64,000 bases of DNA from contig JAZKJV010009779.1 in NCBI GenBank assembly GCA_037367405.1, positions 181,725-245,724 of the forward strand, read 5' to 3'. The translations under genes and the position numbers were made by a program. This DNA comes from Ottelia alismoides (Eukaryota; Streptophyta; Magnoliopsida; Alismatales; Hydrocharitaceae). Numbering within the stretch: position 1 is the stretch's first letter; the number at the start of each line of letters is the position of its first letter. This document shows, one piece after another, positions 33,760 to 46,304 of the stretch. The notes beneath the pieces were generated by a model that worked only from the letters and a program-made list of their open reading frames with translations, did no database searches and had not been told where the DNA came from.

Positions 33760-36700
33760 TGATGAATCTGTGATTCATCACTCTAGAAGTTGAAAATAGA
33801 GCTTTGTTCCTGAGTAATTAGATGCATAATTCCACTTATATTGCATAATTAGCATTCATGCATGCAAGCATAATATCTGCATTTTAGCATTCATATTTGC
33901 ATAAAATAAGAAGCCAAATTCATTTGTAAATATTCACCTTTATATTAGCTAAAATACCCTATTTGTATATATTTTATACTAACTCCGAATCCAATAAAAC
34001 CAACTCTATTGTGTATATATGACTAACATTAATAAAGGAAAAATATCAAAAAATACTAACTTGTAAAATTGACCAATAAAACCCCAATCCAAGTTTGAAA
34101 CTAGGAGCCTTAAAATGCACATATCTCTCTCATACAACCTCCGAATTAGGTCTACTCACTTTTAAAGTAATATACATTCAAAGACCTTCAAAACAAGACT
34201 AATTTAATTAAAATCGGAGCTCGTATGCAAAACTTGGGTTTTGACCCCTTTGTATATTGTACATATTGACCGTTTTGCCCTTCATTTTATCTTTTTATTT
34301 TCTTAATTATTAAAAATCCAAAAAAATTAGATTAAGTTGTAAATATTCCTTTCATATTTTTCCTAACTTTATTTTGATTTTTCTCTTATTCAAAAATGGC
34401 AAAAAATTTACAAAAGATAAAATGCAGTATTTTATATCTATAAGGTAACACCCAAAAACATACTTTGTACATATGATTTCATTTGATTTTCGGCCCTTCA
34501 CAAAAGTTGTAGATCTCGTCGAGGCGAGCAGCTTTCATATTGACCACTTTTTGATTTAATCCCTTTTGTTATTTCTTTTTAAATTTTCTTTACATTTAAT
34601 TTTTGAATTTTCTAGGAGCGACATGTGGTAGCTCCTGAGCCGCCACATGTCACCCCATTTTTTGATATTTTCGAATTTATTATTATTTTCGGATTTATTA
34701 TTATTATTATTTTATTATTACTATTTTAGTTATTTTTAGTAGCCTACTATTTTATTTTATTATTTTAATTATTTTATCCCCCTTTACCTCTTCTCCCTTA
34801 CTTGTCTTCCACTCCAAGCCACCACTATCACCACCTCCTCCATCTTCTCCATCCCTTCTCCAACTTCCCTTTCCACCTCTTTGTATTTTCATCTCCCTCT
34901 CCATTTTTCTTCATCCGCCGTTTTCGAGAGAAGTGAGGTCGAGCCCCTTTAACCTTCAGGTGACAGCTGTAGGAGACGAGTCGAGCGACGACAACCTTAA
35001 GGCGAGATCTACGACTTCACCATTGCCGCGTCGCGAGATCCAATTGGACTTGCTCAGCTTCGAAGGACTCTGCCATCCTTCTCGAGGCCACGACGGAAGC
35101 CGAACGATGCGGCTCCACTTTCGGCAATTCACAGGTAGTATTCTCTATCTTTACTTTGTCATTTTTTTATCTAACATTATTTGTTTATCTTGTTCATCAT
35201 ACCAAAACTACATCAATTACACCACCATCATCACCACCACCACAATCACCACTTCATTTCAATTCATTCACATTTTATTTCTTGTTTACAAAAAGAAAAG
35301 TACAAAAAAAACAAAACAAAAAGAAAACAGGTATTGCCACCACGCGCAACCTTCCAGCGGCGGCGCCACCACCTTGTACCGCGCCTCCCAAGGCCCTCCG
35401 CCATCGTGCCGCCGCGATACCCCAGAACACCCACCGCCTCCTTAGAGATGCTCCAAGGTCCGTCGCCGACTCCCGCCCTTGGATCAGCGCGCACTGACGC
35501 GCCCGTGAGCAGCCTCCACAACCATGGCCTCACTCTCCATCACCAGTGCCCCCCAAACCGCGTAGCCCCGCGCCCCTCGTTGCTGCAGCCGCTAGCCCAC
35601 TGCCCTCGTGCGACGTGCGGCCAACCGCGCTGCGGCCCAACACCGCCATCCCTTCCAGCAGCAGCACCTCCCACCGCTCGGCGAGCGCGGCTCCAGCCAC
35701 CTTCGGAGGAGCGTGTGCCACCCTCTCCACCGAGCGCACCACCCCGTACCTTCTTCCTCGTCGTGCGCAGCCCAGCAGCGTGTCTCCCATGCCTCGCTGC
35801 CGCGCGGCCCACCCCGCCAGTGCAGCCTCGTCACCAACTCCGACAGCTGCCCCGCGTGACGGCCCTCCGCCCTTCGTAGCCTCCGTGCGGCACCTGGCCG
35901 CGAGCAGCCAACCGCTGACGCGCCGCCAACCGCGCTGCCCGCGAGCGCATCGTGCGCCCTCCGCCTTCGCGCTGCCACCTTGGCCCGTCATCCTCCTCTT
36001 GAGCCCTAGCTTGGGTAACAAGAAAAAGAAGGTCGATTTTATATTATTCTATTTTGGGGAAATTGCACTTTTATCCCTGCATATTTCCTTATTTGCAAAA
36101 GTGCCCCTGTGCACATTTCTACTTTGTTTCTTTCATTTCTGACTTGCAAAGACACCCCTGACTTTGAGCATTAATTTGGATAATATTTTTGAGTCGTTTT
36201 TTAATGAAAAATATCACTTTGATGAGCAATAATTCTTTATATTGTGGCTATTTATTTGTTTTTTTGTGAGCATCATATTATTTATTTAAAATCAGATATT
36301 GAAAATCAAAGATATTTTTCCCATTTAAGGTCTGAAATTCGCACAATCATATTTATTGCTCCAAAAATTGTAAAAAAATTGTGAATGATGCCTCTAAGTG
36401 TGCTTTAATTACAGTCCAAATTTCGTCCAATTAGGAATTGTCTTGTGCATAAAATAAATTCTAAAGTGATTTAGGTTATTGCTTTTTAATTAAATCCACG
36501 ATAAGATTTTTGAGAAATTTGAACTCTTATGTATTCCTTATTGAAATATCTATTTGAGATAATTTATTCTCTGGATAATTTTATTTTGTGGATTTATTAG
36601 GAATTAAATACCCGCAATCGCTCTGTTTTTAATAAAATATTCATAAAAAAATCAAAAAGTGTCAGAAAATTCTAAAAAAATCAACCTAGCTTAATTTCAT

Positions 36701-37228
36701 CATGTTTATCTTCTAGTAAATTTTTCATAATTTTTTCTTCTCATTTGCATGAAAAATTGCATAAAAACCCTAAAAAAGTTTGCATTTTTCATTTGTGCAT
36801 TTTAAATCCAAAAATTCCAAAAAAATCCATTTTCCATTTGTTGTTGGATTAGGTTTATAGGAAAAAAATACAATTTGGTCAATTCCGATTAATTTCACAT
36901 TAAAATTAAATTTGACTAAGTTGTTGATGTTCTTAATAACCTAATTCATCTATATTGTTGCATTTGGCATTTTTATCGTAAAAATAAAATTAAAAAAATC
37001 TCACTTGGAAAACCATAATCTAATCCCTCTAACTTGATCTCGAGTTGTTCCTTTGCCTCCTTGAGTCGACCCTGGGGCTTGCCCAGGCTAAATAAACATA
37101 AAATCACGCTTAATTTTATTAGACAATTAATAGATTTGTGCGGTTATTTTTGATCAATCTGGATTTATCCGACTGCAATGAAATAGTCAATCCGACAATA
37201 TTAAAAGGGTAGGTCCGCGGATTCATCA
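33760..37228 (+). mobile_element. Element C 5' LTR, 3469 bp
   Basis: It starts TGATGAATCTG and ends GGATTCATCA. It matches the 3' LTR (42903-46299) almost end to end; I counted about 9 substitutions in the first 340 bp. The parts are an AT-rich first kilobase, CGACATGTGG...CCACATGTCACC inverted words at 34619-34652, a C-rich leader (34790-36010) and an AT-rich tail with CTCCTTGAGTCGACCC near the end. The leader keeps a frame from 34933 that is present in both LTRs; it resembles no known protein. Confidence 0.93.
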
Positions 37229-37250
37229 AACGACGCTGTTGCCGGGGGAG
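37229..37250 (+). promoter_or_regulatory. Primer-binding site of element C
   Basis: CGACGCTGTTGCCGGGGG follows the LTR end directly. It matches the tRNA-Asp-type site of Athila elements (compare 62611-62629 in D) except for three substitutions in its first half, all transitions. Confidence 0.7.
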
Positions 37251-38671
37251 GCAAACGGCTTAGGATCACTTTAGAAAATTAGATTTTGGTTTTCCACACA
37301 CTTGGGTAGTCTGATCCCCGAATCACCTTGTAATTATTCTATTTTTTCCAATTATTTTTTCTATTTTTTCTCTCCGACATTTTTGTGTCTTTTTGTGCGA
37401 GGGCTCGGTGGACTTGGAGCGGCTTTCTTGAAGTCGACGCATCTCGAAGTGCATCGGAGGCTGATGATTCGTGGATCAAGTCGGCTGTTGAGACACTAGA
37501 AAGATTTTTTTGTTAACTTGTAAAAAGGTGTCTGCATTTCCAGCGGTTCCCGTTGGGTTCTAGCGTGTGTAAACATAGTGGAACGATGTCCCTGTGTGCT
37601 GTGTGGATTGAATTTTAGACTAGGCTTGTACTAGCAGCTCCTCGAGCTACTCTAGGATTTGCTTGTGCTCGTATTTCTTTAGGACCACACATTGCACTTA
37701 AAAGATGCACTCAGACGACAGATCTAGTCAAATCAAACCTGTGCTTCACTCGTTAATAGAACTGCCTGTTTAGGAGCGGATTTTATCTTCTGCATTTGCA
37801 TGTAGTATAAAAGCTTTCAATTCTATTTTGCATCTTGCATAAAAGCGAAGGAATCACTGTAAGTATTCTTCACTCAGCATAAGCATCATCGATTTTCATG
37901 CATCAGCTTTTCTCGATTTCTCTCTCTTGGTTTTACAAACTTAAGTAAAAGGAAATTGGGACTGGACGATAGGCGTGCTGTGTGGATTGGACTAAATCAG
38001 TGATAACTTAACTTAAAACCAGGACTTCTAACATTATTGACCAAAAAAATTGACTAAAATTAACCCTTGTTTGCGGGAAATTAACCTCGACCTTGTTTTT
38101 AGGCTGAGTGAGGTACTTGAGTGTGTGTGAACACCTTAAGGTAGAGCCCAAATCCCCGCCTTCCATATCACGTTCCGACTGATCCTAGCAAATATCACAA
38201 GTTGAATTATTCAGGTTCACTGACTAGTACCAAGTAGCCTCCGCCTGTCTCAGGTAGATAGGGGCGAAATTGCGGTACTTTGCGACAAGTTGCCAGTAAC
38301 CCCCCCGGGTGAAGTTCCGGCCTTGTCAGCCTCTGCCTGCTTGCAGGTAGATAGGGGCAGGTCTTTGAATCCATCAACTTGGGATATGAGCGAAGAAAGG
38401 AAGGACCGACACTATCTTAGGCGACAGGTTAAACAGGGAAGACGCATCTGACTTTGAGCCGACTTCCCTATAGGCCGCGTAACCTTTGCTATCTTGTCTG
38501 ATAAACTCACACTTAAAATCAACCAGATTAATCGCACTCGGTTTCGGGTCCTTCACCGTGTTGAGTGTGAACTTGGGGTTTGCTCTTGCATTTGTCTTTG
38601 TCTTTGTCCGTGTGTGTTATCCTGTGTAATTGCACGTTTTCTACCTCAATCTTCATCATTTCCTCTTCAAG
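37251..38671 (+). other. Element C untranslated leader
   Basis: No coding frame supported. It contains a repeated CCGCCTGTCTCAGGTAGATAGG / CTCTGCCTGCTTGCAGGTAGATAGG word pair at about 38239-38358. Confidence 0.6.
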
Positions 38672-40327
38672 ATGTCGGGATATTGGTCCCCATACTCTGA
38701 GACCTCTAGTCATTCCTCCTCGACCATATACCGTTCATCTTCACCTTCACCTTCTTCCATGTATCCTCCGCCACCCACGGGAGACCCTTACCTGTGGTCG
38801 GCTCCACCTCAACCCGATTATGAAGTCAGAACTTCGACTGACTTCTCCACTTCTTCGCATTTCTCACCTACTCCATATTCCAACACTCCAGATCAACTTC
38901 CATCTTGGGTTGACTGTCCTTATTCTCGAGAGCTTACTGGAATCAACAAATCGAATGAAGAGCAAGCCACTGCTGAGATAGATGATTGACAAAATTATAT
39001 GCCCTCACATACTTCATTCTCACCTCTAGTAGGGACCAGACAACAATTTACATATACACATCCCGACTTGACATTAGGGCATAACATGGTCGATTGAACA
39101 TACCAAATGGAGAGGCATGCACATCATGATTTCCTAGACTTGATCGACTTTAGTGATCAAGCTTCCATTAACCAGCCTTCATTTGGAGAGCCTATACATT
39201 CACAAGATTGGACTCATGAGCTAGACTTATCAGTCCCCATTTCATCATATGAGGCTCTGACCAATATTTTCCATAGTCCATACTCGACCTAGCATTACAT
39301 GCCAGAGTCTAGGTATGCTGAGTATGAGACCCCAGTATCTCAACAGTATCCTCCAATTGAACAGAACTCTCCCATGATTTGTCATGAGAACATTTTGGAG
39401 GATGACATTTCTCGACTTATCGCGAAAAATGAATCATTTGGTAATGAGTTGAGAGATGTCATGGACATATTGCACTCAGTTTCTTCTAGCTTGGGAATGA
39501 TAGTGGAAAAGGAAGTAAGTAGATCTGATGTTGAAAACCAAGCAAGCATTAGGGAACCCACACCTTTTGTACAACCGGAGTCCATTCTACCTCCCTCTTC
39601 TACTAACCACTTACCTTCAAATCCGGAGTCTGATCATTCATCCATCGAAAACACCAAAAAAATTGAAAATCCCAAAAAGACCAAAAACACTGAAAAATCA
39701 GAAAAATCCATAAAAATAGAAAATGAAAATGACTTAAAAAAATTGGATCCTACCCTAAGGGAAGCACTCGATGAAGAATTGATTTTTAATCTTCCCTTAA
39801 TAAAGGCCATAGATCACTTTCCTGATCTCAAACGATTTGTGAGAAGTAAATTGATGCCCAAGAGATCGGGTAATAAGAGGACAAGGACTGAAAGACACAT
39901 AGTGTCTATGGCCACCTCCTTGGTGATGGGGAGAAAGACCAAAAGCCATAGAGTGAAGCGGTTGCCCCGAGTTGAATGTGAAATCAAAGACACTATCTTT
40001 ACACATGCAAGAATCGATGATGACTCACCGATAAATATCCTCCCGACCTCTGTGTTTGACAAGCTCAAACTCATGCCACTTAGGAAGTCGAGAGAGATCG
40101 TCCAGGTGGCTGATCGATCCATCAAATGGTTGAGAGGAAATATTTCAGTCATCGTTACTTTCCAAGGTGCTCTACTCCAGGTGGACTTCACGATCATTGA
40201 CATTGAGCACCGAGGAGAGTTTTCCCAGTCTCCGATTATTCTCAGGAAGCCATTCTTAGCCTTGGCTAAGGCGACTATAGATTGCGAGACTCGAGAAATT
40301 GATTTTACAGCATTGGGAGCGCTTTGA
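38672..40327 (+). pseudogene. Element C single ORF with protease-like domain, three internal stops
   Basis: One frame runs from ATG 38672 to TGA 40327 (552 codons) and is broken only by TGA 38987, TGA 39095 and TAG 39290. The N-terminus is serine/proline/tyrosine-rich (MSGYWSPYSETSS). The middle is charged with a lysine-rich KIENPKKTKNTEK segment. The C-terminal third is a retropepsin-like domain: RIDDDSPINILPTSVFDK, IVQVADRSIKWLRG, then SPIILRKPFLALAKA. It aligns with the element D protease (LLDSGSSINHL, ILQFADRSIKRPRG, TPIILGRPFLR). The active-site triad DSG is DDD here, so catalysis is not expected. No gag capsid domain, RT or integrase is encoded. Translation appears to continue past 40327 in the same frame to a TAA near 40460 if that stop is also secondary. 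Confidence 0.75.
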
Positions 40328-41035
40328 CCTCATCCATTCTTTGATAAACTTTACTCTAAGGTGACCCGCACATCCGCTGACAGTCGTGACCATCGAGAGG
40401 AAGATGAGTCCCACCTCTCTACTACACCTGAGAGACCGATTGTTCGGACGACCGTTGGTTAAGAGACTCCCCACACCTCCTCAACTGCTTGCACCACCAT
40501 TGTGACAGCTTCTAAGGAGGACTCACGACCAGAAGCTGACATTGAGCCGGACATGATTTTTGCTGATTGTCTTGACCATTTTGATGATCCGATACAAGAG
40601 CCCAATAATGTCAAGCTAACTGAGATCACTGGCACCTTCTCGAGACGCGTGCTCTCATCTCCCTCTCAATGATTCAGGTTCTAGAAAACCGTCTAAGAAA
40701 ATTTCCTTCAACATTCCGGAGAAGGAAGTTTCAGAGGAATCATCATCGGGTCTGGACAAGGTGATTTATATGAGTGAGCTCAGTTCGGTTGTTCTTAAGC
40801 CGTATCTAAGCAAGCAGCCGCGTGTCGACCCTCGTTGGACGATCCCTTCACCTAACTACTATTCATCTGAGGACGATTCCGACAGTGACACACTTGTATA
40901 TTACCCACCTCCACGATCCCGCAAGAAGGTTCATCACAAACCTTCTTGATCCTTGCTCAATCCTCCTTGTAAATATTTTCCCTCCCTCCCTAGTGATTCG
41001 AATCACTCACCCCGGCTCCATATCATTTCATTGTA
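40328..41035 (+). other. Element C region after the protease-like domain
   Basis: Traces of coding remain (a serine/aspartate-rich frame 40761-40949 reading SEDDSDSDTLVYYPPPR), but no domain is recognisable. RT, RNase H and integrase are absent between here and the 3' LTR. Confidence 0.5.
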
Positions 41036-41039
41036 TGGC

Positions 41040-41407
41040 TATACTTAGGATGATCAGATCCTAAATATAGGGGGGAGAGTGACTCGAGTCTTTTCACCAT
41101 TCGTTGTATATTCTCTATATCTCATCGGTTCTCACACTCATTCCTGTCCTATACTTAGGCTGACCAGAGCCTAAGTATAGGGGGGACCGATGCCCGTCGT
41201 GTATATACTCCTCTATTTCCCCTCTTAACCTCGCCCGCCCCATTTTTGATCTTCTTCTACACTTAGGCTGCCAAAGCCTAAGTATAGGGGGGCGGGACGA
41301 CTTCTATACTTTTTGTTATTTTAGCTCTCCTACGCTTAGTATGAGCTATGTCTTTTTCCTTGCTTTTCGTGCCTTGAGGACATAACACACACTAAGTATA
41401 GGGGGGC
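41040..41407 (+). repeat. Hairpin array of element C (4 units)
   Basis: Units at 41040-41076, 41150-41185, 41258-41292 and 41329-41407. The first three are TATACTTAGG(C/A)T-loop-(A)GCCTAAGTATAGGGGGG with 7-12 bp stems and loops of about 8-10 nt. The fourth has a long loop containing the GAGCTATG/GAGGACATA words. Each right arm ends in six G, the same string as the polypurine tract at 42890. The spacers between units are unrelated to each other. Confidence 0.85.
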
Positions 41408-42889
41408 GCGTATATATTACATACATACTTTACCCATAACTCGTACTTTTGCATATTTTTGCGTATTTTTGTATATATTATGAAATAATTACGGGTGGGT
41501 AAAAATTGTTTTTTTTGTATAATACTTGTAAATCTTTTGTAAAAATTGAAAAAAAAAGTTTGTAAAATACTTGTATACTTGTATATTGTATAACACTTGT
41601 ATAATTTGTATAATATTTATAAACTCTTGTAAATTGTTGTAAGATAGGAGGTATACCAAAGTTTTGAAAAAAAAACAAAAAAAAACAAAATAGGCTTCTT
41701 ATTTACTCTTGCATATCATCCTTGAAAAAAAAGTCTTGCATTTCATTCATCTACATAGCATGTCATCTACATCTCATCTACATATCTTGCATATGCAAGG
41801 TGAAAAGCTAGTGGGTTCTGAACCAAGTTATGAGTAGATATTGAGGATGGACTTGATTTGACCTTAATCTACCTAATTTCAGAGGAACCTTATAGGAGAT
41901 GGAGTTAAGATTTCTTAGGTCAAGTGACTTAATTCTTTGAGCCTGCAAGTCTATGTTCACATGTCATCTTAATCAGTCTAAGCAGAATATCTCGTGCACA
42001 CGCATAATTCTTTTAGATAATGACCTAACTTGGACAAGCACCATGCACGTAGCTCTTCATTGATGAGGTGGTGAGGAGGTAGAATCCTTTGGCTTGGAAT
42101 AGCACACGGGTGGAAACATCCGTCCTCCTCTAGGGAGGGTAGTGCATCTCAACCTAGTCTGGTGGTGTTGACATCTAAGGACGAGATGCTGTGGGTTGCA
42201 ATAATGCTTCAAAAGAGGGATAGTCTACTGGCTCAAGAGTAAAAATTCCTGATGTACATGCTGCACCTTGTATATAGTTCAAAAAAAAGAAAAAAAAGAA
42301 AAAAAAGAAAAAAAAATGCAAAAACTCCAAAAAAATCAGACAGGTCCAAGTGAAAATAAAATACCTATTGGAGGATGTATATTAGCAAAGAAAATGCAGC
42401 TGGATGACTTGGATACACTGGTCAGGCATCCCGGGATAGATAGATACACTGGCTACCGTCCATTATTTTCTCCACCCCCTCCTCTTGAGCTGGTCGCACT
42501 TGAACTTAAAAGGGAATACCCCGCTCCTCGATGAAAGAGTTACTGGACCGGGGAATTAGAGTTATCTTGTTAGAGGATGCAACTTCTCAGCCATTTCTGA
42601 TGTGGAGAGCTATTTTACACCTACACAGTACAAGTAAGAATCATAGTCATCAGAAATTTGCGTATGAGGATTTGTTCTGACCTAATTATTAGGGAGTCTT
42701 GAATAGAAGACTTGTGGAACTTGAAGTCTGTTAGGTCTTAAGTTCAGGTCCCAATAAGGTTCTGCGATACAATTAATCCAAAGGTCGAGTCAAACTCCAT
42801 TTTCAACTTTTGTTCATGACCTTGGTATGGAACCCAAAATCATTTCACTCTTGCATTTCATTTTAGTTGCTCGGGGACGAGCAAGGTTT
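41408..42889 (+). other. Element C 3' non-coding region
   Basis: An AT-rich block to about 41760 precedes a conserved block (about 41820-42889) shared with A (960-2065) and D (reverse, 51185-52320). Shared words include AGAGGGATAGTCTACTGGCT and GAATACCCCGCTCCTCGA. No long frame is conserved. Confidence 0.7.
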
Positions 42890-42902
42890 AAGTATAGGGG
42901 GT
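42890..42902 (+). promoter_or_regulatory. Polypurine tract of element C
   Basis: AAGTATAGGGGGT immediately before the 3' LTR start. Confidence 0.8.
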
Positions 42903-45900
42903 TGATGAATCTGTGATTCATCACTCTAAAAGTTGAAAATAGAGCTGTGTTCCTGAGTAATTAGATGCATATTTCCACTTATATTGCATAATTAGCATTC
43001 ATGCATGCAAGCATAATATCTGCATTTTAGCATTCATATTTGCATAAATAAGAAGCCAAATTCACTTGTAAATATTCACCTGTATATTAGCTAAAATACC
43101 CTATTTGTATATATTTTATACTAACTCTGAATCCAATAAAACCAACTCTATTGTGTATATATGACTAACACTAATAAAGGAAAATTATCAAAAAAATACT
43201 AACTTGTACCCCAATCCAAGTTTGAAACTAGGAGCCTTAAAATGCGCATATCTCTCTCATACAACCTCCGAATTAGGTCTACTCACTTTTAAAGTAATAT
43301 ACATTCAAAGACCTTCAAAACAAGACTAATTTCATTAAAATCGGAGCTCGTATGCAAAACTTGGGTTTTTGACCCCTTTTGTATATTGTACATATTGACC
43401 GTTTTGCCCTTCATTTTATCTTTTTATTTTCTTAATTATTAAAAATAAAAAAAATTAGATTAAGTTGTAAATATTCCTTTCATATTTTTCCTAACTTTAT
43501 TTTGATTTTTCTCTTCTTTAAAAATGACAAAAAAATTACAAAAGATAAAATGCGATATTTTATATCTATAAGGTACCACCCAAAAATATACTTTGTACAT
43601 ATTATTTCATTTGATTTTAAACCCTTCACAAAAGTTGTAGATCTCATCGAGACGAGCAACTTTCGTGTTGACCACTTTTTGATTTAATCTCTTTTGTTAT
43701 TTCTTTTTTATTTTTCTTTACATTTAGTTTTTGAATTTTCTAGGAGCGACATGTGGCCGCTCCTGGAGCCGCCACATGTCACCCCATTTTTATTATTTTC
43801 GAATTTATTATTATTTTCGGATTTATTATTATTATTATTATTTTATTACTATTTTAATTATTTTTAGTAGCCTACTATTTTATTTTATTATTTTATTTAT
43901 TTTATCCCTCTTTTACCTCTTCTCCTTTACTTGTCTTCCACTCCAAGCCACCACTATCACCACCTCCTCCATCTTCTCCATCCCTTCTCCAACTTCCCTT
44001 TCCTCCTCTTTATATTGTCATCTCCCTCTCCATTTTTCTTCATCCGCCGTTTTTGAGAGAAGTGAGGTCGAGCCCTTTTAACCTTCTGGTGACAGCTGTA
44101 GGAGACGAGTCGAGCGACGACAACCTCAAGGCGAGATCCGCGACATCACCATTGCCGCGTCGCGAGATCCAATTGGACTTGCTCAGCTTCGAAGGACTCT
44201 GCCATCCTTCTCGAGGCCACGACGGAAGCCGAACGATGCGGCTCCACTTTCGGCAATTCACAGGTAGTATTCTCTATCTTTACTTTGTCATTTTTTTATC
44301 TAACATTATTTGTTTATCTTGTTCATCACACCAAAACTACATCAATTACACCACCATCATCACCACCACCACAATCACCACTTCATTTCAATTCATTCAC
44401 ATTTTATTTCTTGTTTACAAAAAGAAAAGTACAAAAAAATTTACAAATAAACAAAACAACAAGAAAACAGTTACTGCCACCACGCGCAACCTTCCAGCGG
44501 CGACGCCGCCACCTTGCACCGCGCCTCCCAAGGCCCTTCACCATCGTACCGCCGCGGCGCCCCAGAACACCCACCTCCTCCTTGGAGCTGCTCCAAGGTC
44601 CGTCACCGACTCCCGCCCTTGGATCAACGCGCACCGACGCGCCCACGAGCAACCTCCACAGCCACGGCCTCGCCCTCCATCACCAGCGCCCCCCAAACCG
44701 CGCAGCCCCTCACCCCTCGTTGCTGCAGCCGCGAGCCCGTTGCCCTCGTGCGACGTGCGACCAACCGCGCTGCGGCCCAACGCCGCCATCCCTTCCAGCA
44801 GCAGCACCTTCCACCGCTCGGCGAGCACGGCTCCTACCGCCTTCGGAGGAGCGTGTGCCACCCTCTCCACCGAGCGTACCGCCCCCATACCTTCTTCCTC
44901 GTCGCGTGCAGCCCAGCAGCGTGTCTCCCACGGCTCGTTGCCGTGCGGCCCCACCCTGCCAGTGCAGCCTCGTCACCAACTCCAGCAGTCGCCCCACGCG
45001 GAGGCCCTCAGCCCGTCGTAGCCTCCGCGCGGCGCCTGGCTGCGAGCAGCCAACCGCTGACGCACTGCCAACCGCGCCGCTCGCGAGCGCGCCGTGCGCC
45101 CTCCGCCTTCGCGCCGCCACCTTGGCTCGTCGTCCTCCTCTTAAGCCCTAGCTTGGGTGACAAGAAAAAGAAGGTCAATTTTATCTTATTCTATTTTAGC
45201 AAAATTGCACTTTTATCCTTGCATATTTCCTTATTTGCAAAAGTGCCCCTATGCATATTTCTACTTTGTTTCTTTCATTTCTGACTTGCAAAGACACCAC
45301 TGGATTTGAGCATTAAATTTGACAGTATTTTTGTGTCATTTTTTAATGAAAAATAACACTTTGATGAGCAACTAATTCTTTATCTTGTGGCTATTTATTT
45401 GTATTTTTGTGAGCATCATATTATTTATTAAAAATCATACATTGAAAATCAAAGATATTTTTCCATTTAAGGTCTGAAATTTACACAACCATATTTATTG
45501 CTCCAAAAATTGTAAAAAAATTGTGAATGATGCCTCTAAAGAGTGATTTAGGTAATTGCTTTTTAATTAAATCCACAAATAAGATTTTTGAGAAATTTCA
45601 ACTCTTATGTATTCCTTATTGAAATATCTATTTGAGATAATTTATTCTCTGTATAATTTTATTTTCTGGATTTATTAGGAATTAAATACTCGCAGTTGCT
45701 CTGTTTTCAGTAAAATATTCAAAAAAATCAAAAAGTGTCAGAAAATTCTAAAAAAATAACCTAGCTTAATTTCATCATGTTTATCTTCTAATAATTTTTT
45801 CATAATTTTTGCTTATAATTTGCATGAAAAATTGCATAAAAACCCTAAAAAGTTTGCATTTTTCATTTATGCATTTTAAATCCAAAAATTCCAAAAATTC

Positions 45901-46299
45901 CATTTTGCATTCGTTGTTGGATTAGGTTTATAGGAAAAATACAATTTGGTCAATTTGGATTAATTTCACATTAAAATTAAATTTGGCTAAGTTGTTGATG
46001 TTCTTAATAACCTAATTCATCCATATTATTGCATTTAGAATTTTTATCGCAAAAATAAAATTAAAAAAATCTCACTTGGAAAACCGTAATCTAATCCCTC
46101 TAACTTGATCTCGAGTTGTTCCTTTGCCTCCTTGAGTCGACCCTAGGGCTTGCCCAGTCTAAATAAACATAAAACCGTGCTTAATTTTATTAGACGATTA
46201 ATAGATTTGTGCGGTTATTTTTGATCGATCCGGATTTATCCGACTGCAACGAAATAGTCAATCCGACACCATTAAAAGGGTAGGTCCACGGATTCATCA
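42903..46299 (+). mobile_element. Element C 3' LTR, 3397 bp
   Basis: It starts TGATGAATCTG and ends GGATTCATCA; it is the partner of 33760-37228. It differs by scattered substitutions and a few short deletions (for example about 70 bp missing near 45536 relative to 36390-36465). It is followed by TCCAC (46300-46304), the right target duplication. Confidence 0.93.
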
Positions 46300-46304
46300 T
46301 CCAC

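Noticed and set aside
34933..36142. Several overlapping frames in element C LTRs (also 44053-45284)
   Set aside because: C-rich composition keeps all frames open; they occur twice because the LTR is duplicated. Not credible host genes, though the first frame is noted as a finding.
41040..41407. CRISPR-like direct repeats with spacers
   Set aside because: Repeated palindromic units with unique spacers superficially resemble a CRISPR array, but this is a plant retrotransposon, the units are not identical and spacers vary in length.
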